From Candidatus Villigracilis adiacens (GTDB lineage Bacteria > Chloroflexota > Anaerolineae > Anaerolineales > Villigracilaceae), in the NCBI GenBank assembly GCA_016703605.1, contig JADJBU010000002.1, positions 372,001 through 436,000 on the forward strand: a stretch of DNA of 64,000 nt, written 5' to 3'. The notes under the pieces were generated by a model. It had not been told where the DNA came from and made no database searches. It was given only the letters and a program-made list of their open reading frames with translations. Both the position numbers and the translations under genes were made by a program. Within the stretch, counting starts at the first letter, position 1; the number at the start of each line of letters is the position of its first letter. Of this stretch, positions 17,514 to 27,671 are shown piece by piece.

Positions 17514-18614
17514 CTATTTACTCACAAACTCACGTACCGCCGCAATCACCTCATCCTGCTGATCCAAACTCATCTCAGGGTAAAGCGGAAGCGCAAGCGT
17601 TTCCAACGCAGCCTTCTCTGCGTGGGGGCAATCGCCTTCTTTGTAGCCAAACTTTTTACATGGCACAGAAAGATGCGGTGGTATCGGATAATACACTTCC
17701 GAGGCAATCCCTTTTTGCTTGAGAAATGCCTGCAATTCGTCGCGCTTCGGTGAGCGGATAACATACAAGTGATAAACATGCTTTGCCCATTCGCGCTCGA
17801 CGGGTGTGACAACCCCTAGCGGTGCAAGATGTTCGGTATAACGCTGTGAAAGCTCACGGCGCTTTTCGTTCCATCCGTCTAGGTATGGGAGCTTGGCTTG
17901 CAAGATCGCTGCCTGCATTGCATCGAGGCGGCTGTTATATCCAACCATCTCCGAATAATATTTCTTCTTCCAGCCGTGCGCGCGTAACATACGCATTTGC
18001 TCAGCAAGTGATGGGTCGTTCGTCACTACCGCGCCGCCGTCACCATACGCGCCCAGGTTCTTGGTCGGAAAGAAACTCAAACAGCCAATGTCGCCGAACG
18101 AGCCAGTCTTCTTTCCAAGATATTCCGCGCCAAATCCTTGCGCGTTATCTTCGATCACCTTCAAACCGTGCCTGCGGGCAATTTCCAAAATCGGGTTCAT
18201 CTCCGCCGGGAGACCGTATAAATGAACCGGGATTATCGCCTTCGTCTTTGGCGTAATCGCCGCTTCGATCTTGCTGACATCGATCTGGTAACTCTGCGGG
18301 TCCACATCCACGATCACCGGCTTCGCGCCAACAGACATCACCGTACCCGCCGTGGCGAAGAACGTATATGCCGGGATGATGACCTCATCGCCTTCACCGA
18401 TATTCAGGGCGCGTAAAGCGATCACCAGCGCATCCGTGCCGGAAGCCAGTCCGATGGCGTGTTTAACTCCCAGATACGCCGCGATGCTTTCTTCGAATCT
18501 CGCCACCTGCGGACCGAGAATGAAATGCCCCGACTCCAGCGTGGACAAAACCGCCTCGTCAATTTCCTTCTTGATGGAATGATACTGGGCTGTAAGGTCA
18601 ACCAATGAAATCAT
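17514..18614 (-). CDS. DegT/DnrJ/EryC1/StrS sugar aminotransferase (WbpE/WlbC-like)
   Basis: A PLP-dependent aminotransferase that places an amino group on a keto-sugar nucleotide. The 366-residue protein has the family N-terminus [19 protein letters not shown], the PLP phosphate loop [13 protein letters not shown], the Asp in [14 protein letters not shown] and the Schiff-base Lys in [15 protein letters not shown]. The ATG at 18614 has GGAGAG upstream and overlaps the stop of the acetyltransferase gene by 4 bp. With its two upstream neighbours it fits the step in which the 3-keto form of UDP-GlcNAc uronate receives an amino group at C3. Confidence 0.9.
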   Translation of the reverse strand: MISLVDLTAQYHSIKKEIDEAVLSTLESGHFILGPQVARFEESIAAYLGVKHAIGLASGTDALVIALRALNIGEGDEVIIPAYTFFATAGTVMSVGAKPVIVDVDPQSYQIDVSKIEAAITPKTKAIIPVHLYGLPAEMNPILEIARRHGLKVIEDNAQGFGAEYLGKKTGSFGDIGCLSFFPTKNLGAYGDGGAVVTNDPSLAEQMRMLRAHGWKKKYYSEMVGYNSRLDAMQAAILQAKLPYLDGWNEKRRELSQRYTEHLAPLGVVTPVEREWAKHVYHLYVIRSPKRDELQAFLKQKGIASEVYYPIPPHLSVPCKKFGYKEGDCPHAEKAALETLALPLYPEMSLDQQDEVIAAVREFVSK

Positions 18615-19192
18615 GCTTCGCTTCTCTCCGGAATAACAACCTGATCCTGCTTTCTGTAAACGTCTCCGCACTTTGAGCAGACGGCGCGCCCGCCTTCGAA
18701 AACAATCTGCTCGCCACATTGACATACCCATCCGCGCACACGAGCCGGAGTGCCGTACACCAGCGCATAATCAGGCACATCTTTCGTCACCACCGCGCCC
18801 GCGCCGACAAAGCAATATCGTCCCAGGGTCGTGCCGCAGACAATGGTTGCATTTGCGCCAATCGAAGCGCCTTTGCGCACCAATGTGGTTTTATATTCAT
18901 CCTTGCGGCTGACATGGCTGCGTGGATTAATGACATTCGTAAACACCATCGAAGGACCCAGAAAAACATCGTCTTCCACGATCACGCCGGTATATAGTGA
19001 AACGTTATTCTGTATCTTTACGTTCGTCCCAATAGTCACATCAGAAGAGACCAATACATTCTGACCAATGTTACAGCGTTCGCCGATCTTTGCGCGCGGC
19101 ATCACATGACAAAAATGCCATATCTTCGTGCCCGCGCCGATCTCAGCGCCGTCATCCACATAACTGGATTCATGAACAAAAAAATCAGACAT
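18611..19192 (-). CDS. Left-handed beta-helix sugar N-acetyltransferase (WbpD/WlbB-like)
   Basis: A 193-residue hexapeptide-repeat acetyltransferase, expected to acetylate the C3 amino group of a UDP-2-acetamido-3-amino uronic acid. The hexad pattern runs from [16 protein letters not shown] to [21 protein letters not shown], which ends the helix. The C-terminus carries CQCG and CSKCG, a small zinc-ribbon-like pair seen in some family members. The ATG at 19192 is preceded by GGAGAAA. It is 31 bp downstream of the Gfo/Idh/MocA dehydrogenase and overlaps the aminotransferase. Confidence 0.9.
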   Translation of the reverse strand: MSDFFVHESSYVDDGAEIGAGTKIWHFCHVMPRAKIGERCNIGQNVLVSSDVTIGTNVKIQNNVSLYTGVIVEDDVFLGPSMVFTNVINPRSHVSRKDEYKTTLVRKGASIGANATIVCGTTLGRYCFVGAGAVVTKDVPDYALVYGTPARVRGWVCQCGEQIVFEGGRAVCSKCGDVYRKQDQVVIPERSEA

Positions 19193-19223
19193 GGTTTCTC
19201 CGTAACGCAAAATGAATTTTGCG

Positions 19224-20165
19224 CTACCTCTTCAACAACGGATGCGCCAGCGTATCCACCGGCGAAATTTCCGCTTTGCGGATATCGTACGTCAACTGCA
19301 CGGAGGGACGGGCATCCCTGATTCCAAACCCGCGCCCGGCAAGGGTTTCTTCGTAAACTTTCGTATGCAGGTCGGCGAAACCTTCCGAGAATTCGATCTC
19401 TTTTCCGTCTACAGTGATCGAGCGATATGTGGTCTTGTTGTTTGACTTTGCCTGTTCGGGCAGGTCGTCCTTATCCACGGAAAGGAACCAGCGCACCCGG
19501 GCGCGTTCCAATTCAATAAACCCGGACATACGTTCGTGGTCGGAATGATAGACCTTGACGCCGTTCACAGAACCGAACAGCCACATCAGCAGGTCGAAGA
19601 AATGGATGCCGATATTCGTCGCCACGCCGCCGGATTTTTCGTGATCTCCCTTCCACGAGACCTGGTACCACGGTCCGCGGCTGGTGATATAGGTCAACTC
19701 CACATCATGGATGGCGTTTGAGGCTTGCAAAGACTCGCGGAGTTGCACCAGGCTCGGGTGGACTCTCAACTGCAAGACCGTCAGGACCCGCCGCTTCGTC
19801 TCCGCTTCGATCTCTTCGAGGGCATCCAAATTCCAGGGGTTGATCACCAGCGGCTTTTCGCAGATCACATCCGCGCCCACGCGCAGGGCAAGGCGGCAGT
19901 GTGAATCATGCAAATAGTTCGGCGAACAGACCGAAACAAAGTGGACCCGCTCGGCTTCCGGTCCGCGGCGCAGCTTTTCGAGATGCCGGTCGAAGCGCTC
20001 AATCTCGGTGAAGAACTTTACGTCGTAGGAATACTGGTCGAGGATGCCGACCGAATCCTTCGGGTCTGCCGCCGCAATCAGGCGGTTGCCAGTATCTCTT
20101 ATTGCTTTCAAGTGACGGGGCGCAATATACCCGCCGGCGCCGATCAAGGCAAAATTTTTTGTCAT
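19224..20165 (-). CDS. Gfo/Idh/MocA oxidoreductase (WbpB/WlbA-like)
   Basis: An NAD-dependent sugar-nucleotide dehydrogenase of 313 residues. The Rossmann motif is [18 protein letters not shown] and the substrate-binding EKP motif is in [31 protein letters not shown] is the catalytic His segment. WlbA/WbpB proteins oxidise C3 of UDP-GlcNAc uronate, and the gene order (dehydrogenase, acetyltransferase, aminotransferase) supports this. The ATG at 20165 overlaps the stop of the regulator gene by 4 bp. The UDP-GlcNAc 6-dehydrogenase (WbpA) needed to make the substrate is not in this window. Confidence 0.9.
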   Translation of the reverse strand: MTKNFALIGAGGYIAPRHLKAIRDTGNRLIAAADPKDSVGILDQYSYDVKFFTEIERFDRHLEKLRRGPEAERVHFVSVCSPNYLHDSHCRLALRVGADVICEKPLVINPWNLDALEEIEAETKRRVLTVLQLRVHPSLVQLRESLQASNAIHDVELTYITSRGPWYQVSWKGDHEKSGGVATNIGIHFFDLLMWLFGSVNGVKVYHSDHERMSGFIELERARVRWFLSVDKDDLPEQAKSNNKTTYRSITVDGKEIEFSEGFADLHTKVYEETLAGRGFGIRDARPSVQLTYDIRKAEISPVDTLAHPLLKR

Positions 20166-20641
20166 TTTATCGCCTGCCAACCTGTCCGCACGCGATACCC
20201 GCGCCCATCGGTTTCGAGCACGCACTCCTCGGGCAGGTCGCTGATTCCCAAGCCGGCTTCGAGACAGGTCAGGCGTAGAATGTCCATCATCTGATCATCG
20301 CCGTTGAGGTAAACGCTTTTGACGCCCTTCTGCTTGAGGTCTGCCGCCAGCGATTTCGCCTTGTCGCGCAAGTCGCCGTAGGTTTTGAGCGAATCGCGCG
20401 CGTAATTCATGGCGCGCTGGGTAAAGACCTTCATGCCTTCAGAAGTGAGATCGTATTGCAGGCGCGTGCGGTCGAGATGCGAGACCTTGACCCAGCCGCG
20501 CGTGATGAGGCGCTTGATGTACCAGTTGACGCTGCCGACCGCGATGCCGAGGCGCCTGGAAAGATTCGCCTGCGTAACGAGAGAATCCTGGGCGATCTCG
20601 TCCAACAGGGCGTATTCGTGAGGTTTGATTTTCGTATTCAT
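20162..20641 (-). CDS. Winged-helix transcriptional regulator of the polysaccharide operon
   Basis: A 159-residue protein with an N-terminal winged helix (about 8-75: YALLDEIAQDSLVTQANLSR, then LGIAVGSVNWYIKRL as recognition helix), a linker helix, and a small C-terminal domain with the conserved-looking SVYLNGDDQMMDILRL. That domain may bind a sugar-pathway ligand. It is the first gene of a run of coupled polysaccharide genes and follows a good promoter, so it probably autoregulates the operon. It is similar in layout to MarR-like regulators but is not assigned to a named family. Confidence 0.8.
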   Translation of the reverse strand: MNTKIKPHEYALLDEIAQDSLVTQANLSRRLGIAVGSVNWYIKRLITRGWVKVSHLDRTRLQYDLTSEGMKVFTQRAMNYARDSLKTYGDLRDKAKSLAADLKQKGVKSVYLNGDDQMMDILRLTCLEAGLGISDLPEECVLETDGRGYRVRTGWQAIK

Positions 20642-20662
20642 GATTGAGCGTTCAGTTTTTGA

Positions 20663-20691
20663 ATTCTGACACGATTCCCCCATTGAGTCAA
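20663..20691 (-). promoter_or_regulatory. Sigma-70-type promoter upstream of the winged-helix regulator
   Basis: On the minus strand, TTGACT and CAGAAT are separated by 17 bp. The expected start of transcription is about 15 nt before the regulator ATG at 20641, leaving a very short leader without a clear ribosome site. The same interval separates this operon from the truncated-looking GT4 gene upstream. Confidence 0.5.
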
Positions 20692-20713
20692 GCCGGGTCT
20701 GGCGCGGAAATCC

Positions 20714-21846
20714 CTACGATTCCCCTACTGCGCTTCGCATCATCTCCTCGTACTGATCCGCGATCTCGCCGATCTCGAAACCCCTTGCCTTCTCCAAACT
20801 CGCAAGCCGAAATTTCAGCAGGCGCTCCCGATCCGATAATAATTCCCTCAAAGCGGATGCAAACCCCGCCTCATCCTCGACCGGAACCAGAACCCGTTTC
20901 GAGCCGGGTCCACCAGGTCGAGGAATCCACCTATCTTGCTGGCGACGATGGCGAGTCCCTTCATCAACGCATCCACGCCGACGACGGGCAAGCCCTCCGA
21001 AAGCGACGGCATGAAGAGAATATCGCTGCGCGAAAATTCATCCAGCACATCCGCGGGAGTGACCCAGCCGGTGAGATGAAAACGATCCGCCATGCCGTAT
21101 TTCCCAATCTCGGCTTTCACGTCCCCGAACATCGGACCATCGCCCAGCATCGAACACGCCCAATCCAAATCCTTCAGCATGGACAACGCCCGCACGATCG
21201 CCAGCGGATTTTTCTGCGCCACGAACCGCCCCGCAAACACAATGCGCGGAGTCGCATTCACCTCCACTTTACCGGCGGTCACATGCGTAAAATCCGCGCC
21301 GTTGGGGATGACGCGAATCTCCACCGGGTAATGCTCCAGCGCCAGCTGGCGCGTAAACTCGCTCACCGCCGCCACTTGCTTTGCCCGCTTCCAGATCGGC
21401 TTGGTGAACGGCTTTAGCCAACTGAACCAATAAGCGGTCTTCTCCGGCACACCACCGGGCACATCGCCGAGATGCGCAGTCAAGATGTAAGGCACACCCG
21501 TCAGTAAAGACAATGCAAAAGCCAGCGCGCCCGCTGGGACGGCAAAGTGGGTATGAATGATGTCGGGGCGAAAATTTCTTATAAGCGCAAGACCGGCCCA
21601 AAGTCCGGCAAGATCGAAGGCAAGCATCGTCTGAAAGCTTGCAACGAACGCCTCCGTCCGCCTCGACGGAATCCGCACGAGTCGAATCCCATCCTGCATT
21701 TCATCGCGCGGCAAATCATCCATGTGCGCGGTCAACACGGTCACATCATGCCCGCGCCCCGCGAGTTCGCTGCAAATATCGTAGGCGGCTCGTCCGCCGC
21801 CGCCGCCGATGGGCGGAAATTCATGAATGATCGTCAGGATGCGCAT
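20714..21846 (-). CDS. Glycosyltransferase family 4, frameshifted near C-terminus
   Basis: A GT-B glycosyltransferase beginning MRILTIIHEFPPIGGGGGRA, the Gly-rich acceptor loop typical of GT4. The donor region is SDILFMPSLSEGLPVVGVDA. The reading frame breaks after VDPARNG: the direct frame ends after another 14 residues, but a neighbouring frame continues with LVPVEDEAGFASALRELL to a TAG at 20714-20716. Restoring one T (A on the plus strand) at 20891-20892 turns GGGTTCTGG into GGGTTTCTGG and joins them, giving about 378 residues. The ATG directly follows the stop of the large membrane protein gene. Confidence 0.8.
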
Positions 21847-21847
21847 G

Positions 21848-23884
21848 TTAATCCGCGAATGGGTCATTGCATTCCACCTGTTTCGGACGCGGCTCGAAGA
21901 CCTGCAAATTATTCGAAGTCAGCGTAACGACAGGTTTGTAATTGCACAGCAGCGGCGCGCCTACAAAACGGACCCAGGCAACATTCTCTTCCACGAACGC
22001 GCCTGTTTTTTGCGTCGTAAACTTCTGGTCTTCGGCAACGATCAACGCAAAACGCCGCGCTTCGAGATCGCCGTAAAACGCCTCAAGGTAGGCGCGGTTG
22101 CGCGACATCGCCATCTCCATCAATTCGCTTTGTTCGTATTCAGGCACAAGCATCACGCCGTTGACATAATCGAACGCGATCAACTGCCGTTCGGTGATGA
22201 ATAAAATCTCGCCGCCGTTTTCAAGCGCATCCTGCAACGCCTGAACCTCCTTCTCCGCCACAGCCTCATCGAATGAAGGATAAAAGCCGATGTGCCGAAT
22301 CGCAAACCCAAGCGGAATCAGCAGCCCGGCCATCACCACGCCCCAGCCGACTCCCCCCATCATCGGCTTCGCGTCCTTCTCAGACCGGGCTTGATTCGCC
22401 CAAAAAGAAATTACCAACACCGACAGCATGACCAGGTATGCGTCCATATTGTGCAAGTCACCGCCGCCGCCGATCTTCGTGCTGACGATTGCCCCACCCA
22501 CGAACAACACGCCAGGCATGGCAATCAACGCCAGCCAGCGCAGCGGATGAAAGTGATTCTTCTTTCCGCGAGTCATTTGATACAGCGCAATCAACGCCGG
22601 AGCGGACACGAGCGCTATCCCCGGCAAAATTCCCATCGGGAAGGTTTCGTTCGGCAGCAGGCGGCTCCAGATCAGGTCGGATGTAAAACTCGATCCAAAC
22701 GCCGCCGCATCCGCATTGCCCGAAATTTGGATGTAGGCGAATTGCGAGACGAGGGCGGCAGCGACCCCGCAAATTCCCCAAATTAAGGGCGTCAGCCAAT
22801 ATCGCCACCCTGCGTAGGACGCGCTCTCTTGCGCGTCCGGCAATGTCATATCCTCCTTTGCATCCGGGAACGTTAGAGAACGTTCCCTACGCGCGTTGAA
22901 CGGCGTTTCCAAAACATAGATCGCCACCGCCAGCATGGCAGGGACGGGGAACCAGTTCACGCGGCTGATCCCCGCCCACAGCGAAGCAAGGACGATCACC
23001 ATCAGCGAACGCCACGGATGTTTGACCGAAACGCCCGCCAGAATCAAAATCACCATCACATGCAGGTGATAGTACACCGCGCCTTGAAGGAAGAATAAAA
23101 ACGCCCACGCCGTAACAAGGACTGTCATGCCCGCGCTTTGCTTCATCCGCCGCGCAAGGACGTATGCGGAACCAAGCGTCAGCCCAAACCATAAAAACGC
23201 CTGCCAGAAGCGGTGGAGCCAGAGCGGCAAGCCGTCCACCAGGAAAGGGATCGAGAGAAGCAGGTAACGGGACGGGTGCAGGAAGGGAAGCGGGAGCTGC
23301 ATCCCATAAAGTTTTTCGGCGAAGAATAACGAGGCGTAGTAATGCCTGCCCGCTTCGGAATACCCCATCGAAAAGGGATTCGCCGAAGTCGCCACAAAGA
23401 TGCCCCAGGTTTGGTAGACAAATCCCTGAGTCAGAACGACGATGGCAAAGGCGGTCGTCCACTCCATTTTGCGCAGTTGTTTCAATGCAAAGGTCTGGAC
23501 CAGGCTCATCCACAAAAAGACCCACAGGATCGGCATGGTTTGCGGGAGGATGGAACCGAAGATGTAGAGGCGGGTGAGGAAGATGGCGAGGAAAGGAAGG
23601 ACAAGAAGAAAAACGCAAAGCGCGAAACGCGACCCATTGGCGCTTTGCGTTTCGTGTTTTGCGAGCCAATCAGCAATATAGGATAAGAACGAACTGAAAG
23701 ATAGCCATATCCCCACCATAACCGTAAATGCGAAGACGCCCACCAATCCGATCCACTTCGAGCGGAAGAGGGCGATCTCCAATTCGTTCGTGCGCTGTAT
23801 GGTTTGGAGAATCGCAAGCAGGCTGACGATTGTCAGCGCCCATAGCCAGGTTCGCAGGAATTTTTTCGTGGAGACGGGTTCCAT
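21848..23884 (-). CDS. Large polytopic membrane protein, GT-C-like (function unknown)
   Basis: A 678-residue protein with about 12-14 hydrophobic segments over residues 10-530, followed by a soluble tail of about 130 residues (from GGEILFITERQLIAFDYVNG) that is probably extracytoplasmic. Many membrane glycosyltransferases of the GT-C class have this plan, but no clear catalytic Asp/Glu loop motif was identified here, so the assignment is tentative. It lies between a GT4 and a flippase-like gene and could transfer a sugar from a polyprenol donor outside the membrane. Confidence 0.7.
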   Translation of the reverse strand: MEPVSTKKFLRTWLWALTIVSLLAILQTIQRTNELEIALFRSKWIGLVGVFAFTVMVGIWLSFSSFLSYIADWLAKHETQSANGSRFALCVFLLVLPFLAIFLTRLYIFGSILPQTMPILWVFLWMSLVQTFALKQLRKMEWTTAFAIVVLTQGFVYQTWGIFVATSANPFSMGYSEAGRHYYASLFFAEKLYGMQLPLPFLHPSRYLLLSIPFLVDGLPLWLHRFWQAFLWFGLTLGSAYVLARRMKQSAGMTVLVTAWAFLFFLQGAVYYHLHVMVILILAGVSVKHPWRSLMVIVLASLWAGISRVNWFPVPAMLAVAIYVLETPFNARRERSLTFPDAKEDMTLPDAQESASYAGWRYWLTPLIWGICGVAAALVSQFAYIQISGNADAAAFGSSFTSDLIWSRLLPNETFPMGILPGIALVSAPALIALYQMTRGKKNHFHPLRWLALIAMPGVLFVGGAIVSTKIGGGGDLHNMDAYLVMLSVLVISFWANQARSEKDAKPMMGGVGWGVVMAGLLIPLGFAIRHIGFYPSFDEAVAEKEVQALQDALENGGEILFITERQLIAFDYVNGVMLVPEYEQSELMEMAMSRNRAYLEAFYGDLEARRFALIVAEDQKFTTQKTGAFVEENVAWVRFVGAPLLCNYKPVVTLTSNNLQVFEPRPKQVECNDPFAD

Positions 23885-23915
23885 AGGAAGGGCGCAAACT
23901 AAAGTTTGTGTTACT

Positions 23916-24806
23916 TTACTTTTCCTTCATTGCCGCCAGGATGGAGGGGAGGAAGAACGCGCCGGGCAGGCTGGCAAGGATGAACAGAATGCGGGTCAGC
24001 AGGGCAATCGTCGCGCTTTCGGAGGAGGTCAGCCCGCCCAGTTGAACGAGCAGCAAGGTCATCGAAAGTTCCTGCACTCCCAAGCCGTTGATCGAAATGG
24101 GGATGAGCGTGACGAAATACGTCAGGGTGTACATGCCGGCCACCAGCCAGTAGTCAACGCGATGGTCAATGCCCTGGAGCAGGAGATAAATGGCAAGGTA
24201 GATGAAGGCTTGATTCCCAAGTGTGGAGAGAAGCGAAGCGGTCAACGCCGCCGGTTTCTTTAACCAGATGGAAAGCGACTCGAGGGTACGCCGGATGAAG
24301 TCGCTGCCTTTTTGAAACAGGGCGGAAAAAGCGATGGATTGTGAAGCCCCGCCATCAAGCGAAAGAACCGGGACCAAGCCCAAAGGGAGGGCAAGCCCCA
24401 TGCCAGCCATCCCAATCAACCGGTCCGCGACGAGAGAGGCGAGGCAGATGGCGCGGTCATAGCCGAGTTGCATCGCTCCCGCCAGGCGGGCGACGTCCCC
24501 GCCGATGGTGGTCGGCAAAAAATTGGAGGAAAAATTTCCGGTGAAGGTCAGCATGGAAGAGCGAAGGAAGGATAAATCCAAGCCCGCCGATCTCAGGAGG
24601 ACATGCCAGCGCGCAACTGCAAAAAGCCGCGAGATGAAAAGCGCAAGCACGGCAAACAAAAAGTAACCGGGCGAAACGCGCCGCAATGCCGAAAAAAGTT
24701 CGCCATCCCCCTCTTCACGGATCAAAATCAAAAGCAAAGCCAGCGCCAGCAAACTGCCCAACCCGCGCGCAATGGTCTGGCGGTTTTGTCTGAGCCGCTC
24801 AATCAT
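23916..24806 (-). CDS. Lysylphosphatidylglycerol synthase TM-region / UPF0104 family membrane protein
   Basis: A 296-residue protein with about 7-8 membrane helices. The segment NFSSNFLPTTIGGDVARLAG is the family hallmark (PxxxGGDxxR), and ISINGLGVQELSMTLLLV near the C-terminus is the second conserved block. In glycan loci these proteins are thought to be involved in flipping or handling lipid-linked sugars. Its start overlaps the upstream GT2 gene by 8 bp, a common pairing with polyprenol-phosphate sugar synthases. Confidence 0.85.
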   Translation of the reverse strand: MIERLRQNRQTIARGLGSLLALALLLILIREEGDGELFSALRRVSPGYFLFAVLALFISRLFAVARWHVLLRSAGLDLSFLRSSMLTFTGNFSSNFLPTTIGGDVARLAGAMQLGYDRAICLASLVADRLIGMAGMGLALPLGLVPVLSLDGGASQSIAFSALFQKGSDFIRRTLESLSIWLKKPAALTASLLSTLGNQAFIYLAIYLLLQGIDHRVDYWLVAGMYTLTYFVTLIPISINGLGVQELSMTLLLVQLGGLTSSESATIALLTRILFILASLPGAFFLPSILAAMKEK

Positions 24807-25749
24807 CGATATTGATTCTTGTGCGCACCGTGTAGGTCGGTTTGCGCTGGGATTCGTGGTACGTGCGCACGAGCAGTTCCGCGATCAGCCCCATCAGCAT
24901 GGACTGGAAGCCGAGGATGAAGAACATCACGCTGGTCTGGAAGAGCGGCGAGCCGGTGACGCTGACGAGGAAGAACAGGCGGCGGATCATCAAATAGAGC
25001 ATGATGAAGGCGCTGATGACCATTAATCCCATGCCGGTTCCGCCGAAGAGATAAATCGGTTTGGACGAATAGCTGACGAGGAATTTGACCGTGAACAGGT
25101 CGAGGATGACCTTCACGGTTCTTTCCAGCCCGTACTTGGTCTTGCCAAAGCGGCGGGGCTGGTGGTTGACGACGACTTCGGTGATGCGCGCGCCGACCGA
25201 GTTGGCGAAGACGGGAATGAAGCGGTGCATCTCGCCGTACAGGCGAAAGCCTTCCAGCACAGGGCGGCGGTAGGCTTTGAGCGTGCAGCCGTAGTCATGC
25301 AATTGAACGCCGGTGACCCATGAGATCAACCTGTTCGCCAGCATCGAAGGGAAGTTGCGGGTGATGGCGTTGTCCTTGCGCTGTTTGCGCCAGCCGCTGA
25401 CCAGGTCGTAGCCTTCGTCCAGTTTTTGCAGCAGCATGGGGATGTCGCGCGGGTCGTTCTGGAGGTCCGCGTCAAGCAGGACGACGATCTCGCCCTGCGA
25501 ATAATCCAGCCCGGCGGCGATGGCGGCGGTCTGCCCGAAGTTGCGGCGAAACGAGATGACGCGCGAATGTTCGGGGTCTTTTTCGGCTTGGGCAGAGAGG
25601 ACGGGCAGGCTGTTATCGCGGGAGCCGTCGTCCACGTAGATGACCTCCCAGGTCTTTCCGAGCGAATCCATGCTTTCTTTGATGGATTCGAAAAGCAGGG
25701 GCAGGTTATCCTGTTCGTTATAGACAGGGACAATGAGCGAAAGGTTCAT
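24799..25749 (-). CDS. GT2 polyprenol-phosphate sugar transferase (DPM1/ArnC/GtrB-like)
   Basis: A 316-residue enzyme with a GT-A domain (LSLIVPVYNEQDNLPLLFES, the DDG loop VIYVDDGSRDNS, and the catalytic VVLLDADLQNDP) and two C-terminal membrane helices beginning near PIYLFGGTGMGLMVISAF. Homologues charge undecaprenyl or dolichyl phosphate with a sugar that GT-C enzymes then use on the outer face. Coupled downstream to the UPF0104 gene and upstream to a GT-C gene (4-bp overlap at 25746-25749), it forms a plausible donor-flip-transfer unit. Confidence 0.9.
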   Translation of the reverse strand: MNLSLIVPVYNEQDNLPLLFESIKESMDSLGKTWEVIYVDDGSRDNSLPVLSAQAEKDPEHSRVISFRRNFGQTAAIAAGLDYSQGEIVVLLDADLQNDPRDIPMLLQKLDEGYDLVSGWRKQRKDNAITRNFPSMLANRLISWVTGVQLHDYGCTLKAYRRPVLEGFRLYGEMHRFIPVFANSVGARITEVVVNHQPRRFGKTKYGLERTVKVILDLFTVKFLVSYSSKPIYLFGGTGMGLMVISAFIMLYLMIRRLFFLVSVTGSPLFQTSVMFFILGFQSMLMGLIAELLVRTYHESQRKPTYTVRTRINIDD

Positions 25750-27616
25750 GGGGTTCGTTGAAATATCCTGAGTGCGGCGCCTTCGTTGCAGGACGGAGAA
25801 GCCGGGGGGGTGGCAAATTCCTGGAACTCCGCCGGGGTGAGGAAGTCCTTCCAGCCGGCGTAGCGTTTTGCCTCGATAATGAAAATGTCGGCTTCAGCGC
25901 GCCAGCGTTGGTCGAGTTCGGCGTTCCAGTGGCTGAAGTAGTACAGCGCGTCCGGGTCGCCGCCAATGTGGAAGGTGTAGCCGTCGTTGATCTGCGGCGG
26001 GAAGATGCGCGCCTGCGGGGCGTAGAGCATCGGTGTGTAGGCGTTGCCGCCGTCCCAATATACCAGACTATCGGGCGGGATGACCGAGGCAAGGTACGCG
26101 CCGAGTTCCTCATGGTCGCGGATGATGTCGGTACCGGCGCAATCGAGCCGGCTTTCGCCGAGGTGCAGGATGGGGGAGAGTAGAAAACCGGTAACGAGAA
26201 ATGAGTTGACAAGGATGGGGGTGAATGGTTTGTTTGGGCTGCGTTTCGAGATGAAAAATGCAATGAGCAAAACGCAAAGGGCCATGATGAAGCCGAGCGA
26301 TGAGCCGATCCAGCGTTTGACGGCGACGAGGGGCATGTCCAGTCCCTGGGTCAGCGCATCCACGATGGCGATGAAGGCGATGCCGCCGGAGCGGGGGCGC
26401 GGGACGATGGGCAGGTTGAGCAAGCCGTTCCCGACGAACTCGAAGAGGGAGTAGCCGATTCCCGCTGCGGTGAGAAGGACGGCAAAGACCGAAGCGATCC
26501 TTGCAACGCGGTTCGGGTTTTGATTCCATGCGTGGGCAAAGGCAAGGATGAAGAAGAGAATGCCGAGCGGGTCGAAGAAGCCGAGGTAGTTGGAGAAGCA
26601 GAAAACGCAGGAGTAACTTTCGTATTGACTCGCCAGCGCCGCCCAGCCGTGCATGAGGACGAGGGAGAAAAAACTGACAGCGAGGAAAAAAGCCGCCCGC
26701 ATGGCAGGCGCAGACTTCCAGTCCGAGATGCGAGGCGGGAGGAGGATCAAGCCGAAGAAACTGCCGATGATCGGGATGAAGTGGTATCGAATCCCCTGGA
26801 AGAAGGCGTTGAGTCGATTCCGAAAGTCAATGTTCGGGTCCCAGACCGGCACGGAGTCGGTGGGGATGCGGAAGGAGTCGAGAAAGGGCGTGAGCGCTTC
26901 CGGCAGCCAGGGCGTCCAGATGGTCATGACGCGGGGCCAATAGATGATGTGAAAGGCAAGGAAGGCCAGCGAGGCGGAGATGAAGGCATATATCCCGGCG
27001 CGTTTGCCGTGTTGAAAGTAAACGTAGAGAATCAGAAGCGGCAGGAGCGGAGCCATGTTCTGACGGGTAAAGACGGCGGACGCCGCGAGAACGGAGGCAG
27101 GGATGATTCGCCAAAGCGATTTTTTTCGTCGAGGGCGAGGACGCAGATCCACGCCAACATGCAGGCGATGATGACTTCGGAGACGGCGCGCGCATGAAGT
27201 TTGATAATCATCGGGCTGAGCGTAAAGACCCAGACCGTGAACGCCGCAAGCCAGTTCCCCGCCCAGCGGCGGGCTGTGATCCATGTGCCAAGCAGGGTTA
27301 ATAAACCGAGAAAGATGGAGAAGTAACGCCCCGTGCGCAAGCCCGCGCCGAAGACGTACTCGGCGATGCCGGGGATGAGAAATGCGAAGGGAGCCTTGTT
27401 GGTCAGCGGACCGTACGGCTCGAAGGGCTGGTACGTCCCGTTGAGGTAGAACATGCCTTTGATGAGGTACGAGCCTTCATCGAGGCTGCTGACGGTGGTG
27501 TGCGCGTAATTCGCCGCCTGGATTAAATAGAGAACCGCCCCCAAGCCCGCCAGCATGAGCGGAAGCCAGAGGGGCAATTCCTTGGTCTTGGAAGTTTGGG
27601 AAAGCGTCATAAACAA
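25746..27616 (-). CDS. GT39-like membrane glycosyltransferase, frameshifted at a poly-A run
   Basis: The N-terminal part (start ATG at 27616) reads through the GT-C motif SSLDEGSYLIKGMFYLNG, whose Asp-Glu pair sits in the first extracytoplasmic loop as in protein mannosyltransferase-like enzymes, and reaches VLALDEKN. There the frame changes at a run of seven A (plus strand 27120-27126). Eight A would read DEKKSLWRIIP and continue through about nine more helices to the stop at 25746, giving about 623 residues. Neither half alone makes a complete protein. It probably transfers a sugar from polyprenol phosphate. Confidence 0.8.
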
Positions 27617-27628
27617 ACCGCCGCGTAG

Positions 27629-27671
27629 TCGGCGTTCTCTTACGCCGACGGGCGCATTAGAGAATGCGCCC
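27629..27671. repeat. Two tandem hairpins between GT-C and gmd genes
   Basis: GTCGGCG and CGCCGAC (27629-27649) form one stem, and GGGCGCATT (27650-27658) with AATGCGCCC (27663-27671) forms a second stem with a 4-nt AGAG loop. The second stem reaches the first base of the gmd stop codon. There is no T-run, so this is a stabilising or repeat-type structure rather than an intrinsic terminator. Confidence 0.5.
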
